Assembly (NCBI GenBank): GCA_002418205.1
Contig: DIDP01000008.1
Span: forward strand, 139,499 to 203,498
Length of the DNA stretch: 64,000 bases
From: Anaerolineales bacterium UBA5797
GTDB lineage: Bacteria; Chloroflexota; Anaerolineae; Anaerolineales; Villigracilaceae
Reading direction: 5' to 3'
Position numbers and translations under genes: made by a program. Each line of letters starts with the position of its first letter. Within the stretch, counting starts at the first letter, position 1. A model generated the notes under the pieces. It did no database searches. It was not told the origin of the DNA and saw only the letters and a program-made list of their open reading frames with translations. Below are positions 61,495-64,000 of this stretch, one piece after another.

Positions 61495-62793
61495 TCACCG
61501 CCACCTAAACAGATCGGTGATGACGAATCCGCATAGCGCGAAGCCAAGTGGGACGAACGGCATTTCCCATGCCATCGGGTAAATGTGCGTATGGATATAG
61601 GAATGCGGTTTAAAGATAACATACCACGATAAGGGGGCGAGGATGGAGTACCAGGTCGTTCCTACGAGCGCCACGTTCTTCACGTTTCCCTTAAGTCTGC
61701 CCCTTAGATAAAGGACCACGGTCATGAAAAGAAAGACAGCAATTAGTTGCCAGTAAGCGATGTTTATAGTTGCCTGTGGCAGGGGAATTGTCATCGCGTT
61801 CGCGCTCAAATACTTTCCTATCACTGTGAATACACTCGCATTCATTGAATCCGCAAGAACGCTGACATAGTTTTCACTGCTCCCTGTGATGCGTCTGTCG
61901 ACCGTATACCTGAGGTAACTCATGGCGCCGAGGAAATTGTGTTCCATGACAGCAATCTGGATGGCTAGAACACATAATCCCATAACGATCCCCGCCATCA
62001 AGACACCAACGACTTTTATCATTCGCATAAGGAATTCTTTCCATGGACATTTATAAAGCACGGCAAAATGGATGAATGGCACGGTTGCCATGATCAGGGC
62101 GGTTGTGATCAACTCGAATCCGCTGAAAAAAATCTTGATCAGCATGCAGCCAAACAAGCCCCAATGTATCAGCGCAGCGGGATATTCCCCTTTTTTTACG
62201 CCCCTGGTCAGTAGATATGCAGCAAAAATGGCGGGCAGGTAGAAAGCCCAAAGATTGTAGAAGATGCTTCCGGCGGGCAGGATGAGCCAATCTGAAAAAA
62301 ATGCAGAAAGCAGGACCAACAGCCCCGCAAGAAGACCAAGTTCCCTGGCAGCTACTGCAGCGCCAAGAGCGAACACCATTGCTGAGGCCAGCGCCGTCAA
62401 ACCGCGGAAAAGTTGCAGTTTCTGTTTTGGAGGAATGACCGGTATTTTGTCGAGGATGCCGTAGAGAATTCCCTGGAGCCCCGGGTTTGATCTATAGGAA
62501 ATATATGTCTGGAACTCGCCGTTTTCCAGATAGGTTTTGTATTGATGTTTATTGGTCCGGGTTTCATAACTCCAATTGGTAACGTCCCCCAGTCCCAACA
62601 GACCTCCTGCCGAAAAGAATCCCTCCTGCCGTGTTTTGACCAGCCTTGCGATCACCAGCCGATCGTATCTGGTCTGCCATTCCTCATAGTAAGTGGAATT
62701 AACGATGTTCCATTTATTCCGATAAAAGTTTGGCAGGAGAAAAAGGCTCCCCAATATGAATACCAGAAGAAATTTCTGTCTTCCCTTTGTCAT
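61495..62793 (-). CDS. polytopic membrane protein of unknown function
   Basis: 432 residues from ATG 62793 (AGGTG about 5 bases upstream). About 10 membrane helices. The external loop near the start (YEEWQTRYDRLVIARLVKTRQEGFFSAGGL) and the C-terminal helices resemble GT-C-like or O-antigen-related membrane proteins, but no family is recognised. Possibly involved in glycan export or transfer. Confidence 0.6.
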   Translation of the reverse strand: MTKGRQKFLLVFILGSLFLLPNFYRNKWNIVNSTYYEEWQTRYDRLVIARLVKTRQEGFFSAGGLLGLGDVTNWSYETRTNKHQYKTYLENGEFQTYISYRSNPGLQGILYGILDKIPVIPPKQKLQLFRGLTALASAMVFALGAAVAARELGLLAGLLVLLSAFFSDWLILPAGSIFYNLWAFYLPAIFAAYLLTRGVKKGEYPAALIHWGLFGCMLIKIFFSGFELITTALIMATVPFIHFAVLYKCPWKEFLMRMIKVVGVLMAGIVMGLCVLAIQIAVMEHNFLGAMSYLRYTVDRRITGSSENYVSVLADSMNASVFTVIGKYLSANAMTIPLPQATINIAYWQLIAVFLFMTVVLYLRGRLKGNVKNVALVGTTWYSILAPLSWYVIFKPHSYIHTHIYPMAWEMPFVPLGFALCGFVITDLFRWR

Positions 62794-62826
62794 GCAGCAC
62801 CTGTGATTGGAAATTCGCCATATTAT

Positions 62827-62855
62827 AAACAAATTGCCCTGTCAGGGGCAATTTG
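62827..62855 (-). terminator. hairpin downstream of the aspartase/fumarase-family gene
   Basis: CAAATTGCCC (62830-62839) and GGGCAATTTG (62846-62855) pair over 10 bp with a 6-base loop. On the minus strand TTTATAATA follows, a short T-tail. Confidence 0.65.
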
Positions 62856-62929
62856 TTTGATCTTGATGCAATATTCATCTGGAAGCATCGAGGATATCTT
62901 TGCTGCAATGAAGTTCCCATTCCTTCTGA

Positions 62930-64000
62930 TTACCCGCCTCCACCGACCTCTCCCGCAATACCTCCCTCTGTCAGCTTTCTTAAATCGCTCAACGCGGATT
63001 CGATCTCGTCCACGGTCACGGGTCGATCCTCGTCGCGATGCTTCAACGCGCCTGTCTTTGTCTTCTCGATTGCCAATTCCCTGATCGAAGCATTCTTTGC
63101 CAGCGCTTCCTTCACCAGCGCCGCGCCTTGAGCATATCCGATGACGGGGTTGAGTGCCGTGACGATGATGGCGTTCTTTGCCAGCCAGCCTTCCGCTTTT
63201 TCACGGTTGGCAACGAGTCCCTTTACGGCGCGCTCGGTGAATGCGTTCACGGAACCGATGGTCACCTGCATCATCTCGAAAATATTATGTGCGATGATCG
63301 GCATCATCACATTCAATTCCAGTTGCCCCGCCTGCGCCGCCATCGCCACGGTGGTATCGCATCCCACCACATGGAACATCGCCTGGTTCAGCATCTCAGC
63401 CAGAACGGGGTTCACTTTTCCCGGCATGATTGACGATCCCGGCTGAACGGCGGGAAGGCGAATTTCGTCGAGCCCGGTCGAGGGTCCGGAGGAAAGGAAG
63501 CGGAAGTCGTTGGCGATGCGGATGAGGGTCAAGGCGAGAGTCCGCAGCGAGGCGGAGAAGTCCGCCGCATCCGCCTGCGATTGCATGGATTCGAACAGGT
63601 TGTCGGACTCATACAACTCCAGCCCGGTCAACTCGGACAGTTTCTTCACCATACGCGCATGATACTCGGGATGAGCGTTCAACCCGGACCCGACAGCTGT
63701 GCCGCCGATCCCCAGCCTCCTCAACCCGTAAGCCGATCTGCGGACGCGCTCCGCGTCGCGCTCGACCGCTTTGGCATACGCCGCAAATTCCTGACCAAGC
63801 CGTACGGGAACCGCATCCTGCAAATGCGTGCGCCCCGATTTGACGATGTCATCGAATTCTTTGGCTTTCTCTTCGAGCGCGGTTTGCAGATTCTTCAGCG
63901 AAGTCAATAACTCATCCAGCCGCCATAAAGCGCCGAGGCGAATGGATGTGGGAATCACATCGTTGGTGGATTGCGCCATGTTGACATGATCGTTCGGGTG
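62930..64000 (-). CDS. aspA: aspartase/fumarase family lyase, partial
   Basis: The reading frame runs off the right edge; 356-357 residues are visible, including the C-terminus. GSSIMPGKVNPVLAEMLNQAMFHVVG and GRTHLQDAVPVRLGQEF are the family signatures. Several segments (MFHVVGCDTTVAMAAQAGQLELNVMMP, YTALNPVIGYAQG) read closer to aspartate ammonia-lyase than to fumarase C, although the automatic name would often be fumarase. The missing N-terminus prevents a firm call. It converts aspartate to fumarate plus ammonia if AspA-like. A terminator lies at 62827. Confidence 0.85.
   Translation of the reverse strand, partial: HPNDHVNMAQSTNDVIPTSIRLGALWRLDELLTSLKNLQTALEEKAKEFDDIVKSGRTHLQDAVPVRLGQEFAAYAKAVERDAERVRRSAYGLRRLGIGGTAVGSGLNAHPEYHARMVKKLSELTGLELYESDNLFESMQSQADAADFSASLRTLALTLIRIANDFRFLSSGPSTGLDEIRLPAVQPGSSIMPGKVNPVLAEMLNQAMFHVVGCDTTVAMAAQAGQLELNVMMPIIAHNIFEMMQVTIGSVNAFTERAVKGLVANREKAEGWLAKNAIIVTALNPVIGYAQGAALVKEALAKNASIRELAIEKTKTGALKHRDEDRPVTVDEIESALSDLRKLTEGGIAGEVGGGG

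Overview
The window reads as chromosomal DNA from a Chloroflexota bacterium, most likely an Anaerolineae-type organism. This is an inference from gene content, not a database match. The clues are lipoproteins with NBR1-type Ig-like domains, a very large SecA, many surface lipoproteins with Thr/Pro-rich linkers, an Elp3-type radical-SAM/GNAT protein in a bacterium, a pheST operon under a T-box, and several families of dispersed palindromic repeats. Most genes look moderately GC-rich. The first kilobase and the 27-34.8 kb surface-polysaccharide region look more A+T-rich.

Layout. 1-1.1 kb holds no convincing gene. 1.1-5.8 kb (+) encodes exported proteins: a secreted protein with a LecA-like C-terminal domain, an SGNH-like lipoprotein, a branched-chain-amino-acid-type ABC binding lipoprotein and a small protein. 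5.9-11.9 kb (-) has an HI0933-type flavoprotein, a DUF885-like metallopeptidase, a zinc-ribbon membrane protein, an AcuC/HDAC-like deacetylase, a small secreted protein and a NYN (YacP-like) protein. 12-13.9 kb (+) has a YkvA-like protein, a PQQ-type sugar dehydrogenase lipoprotein and a small Cys-rich protein. 14.1-18.2 kb is T-box-pheS-pheT, with palindromic repeats on both sides of pheS. 18.6-21.4 kb (-) is a KamA-type aminomutase followed by two NBR1-Ig lipoproteins. 21.6-26.5 kb (+) has DegV, an ECF sigma/anti-sigma-like pair, a ureohydrolase and two GNAT proteins. Two tRNA-Ser genes follow.

27-34.8 kb is a glycan region: a minus-strand operon resembling the WbpB/WbpD/WbpE/WbpI set for diacetamido-uronic-acid sugars, divergent from a polytopic membrane protein, a nucleotide-sugar epimerase and a GT2 glycosyltransferase. 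34.9-50.9 kb is mostly housekeeping: miaB, acnA, secA-add, a second ECF/membrane-protein pair, a sulfite-oxidase-fold enzyme and dnaJ-htrA. It also contains a membrane protein with two TIR-like domains. 51-64 kb has elp3 divergent from a methyltransferase, a GAF/GGDEF diguanylate cyclase, an unrecognised protein next to a PP2C-like/TM/propeller-like protein, a CelD-type GNAT protein, two membrane proteins and the 3' part of an aspartase/fumarase-family gene.

The main observations for a second look are these. Several genes appear to be leaderless, with a TATAAT-type -10 box exactly 6 nt before the ATG at five sites, two of them divergent in one short intergenic region. One membrane protein repeats a TIR-4TM unit, with a degenerate second TIR. 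SecA carries large insertions. A G/C-run palindromic element is translated in frame inside elp3. No phage, transposase, CRISPR array or defence island was found. The best candidate for an undescribed system is the membrane tandem-TIR protein, followed by the PP2C-like/propeller pair.
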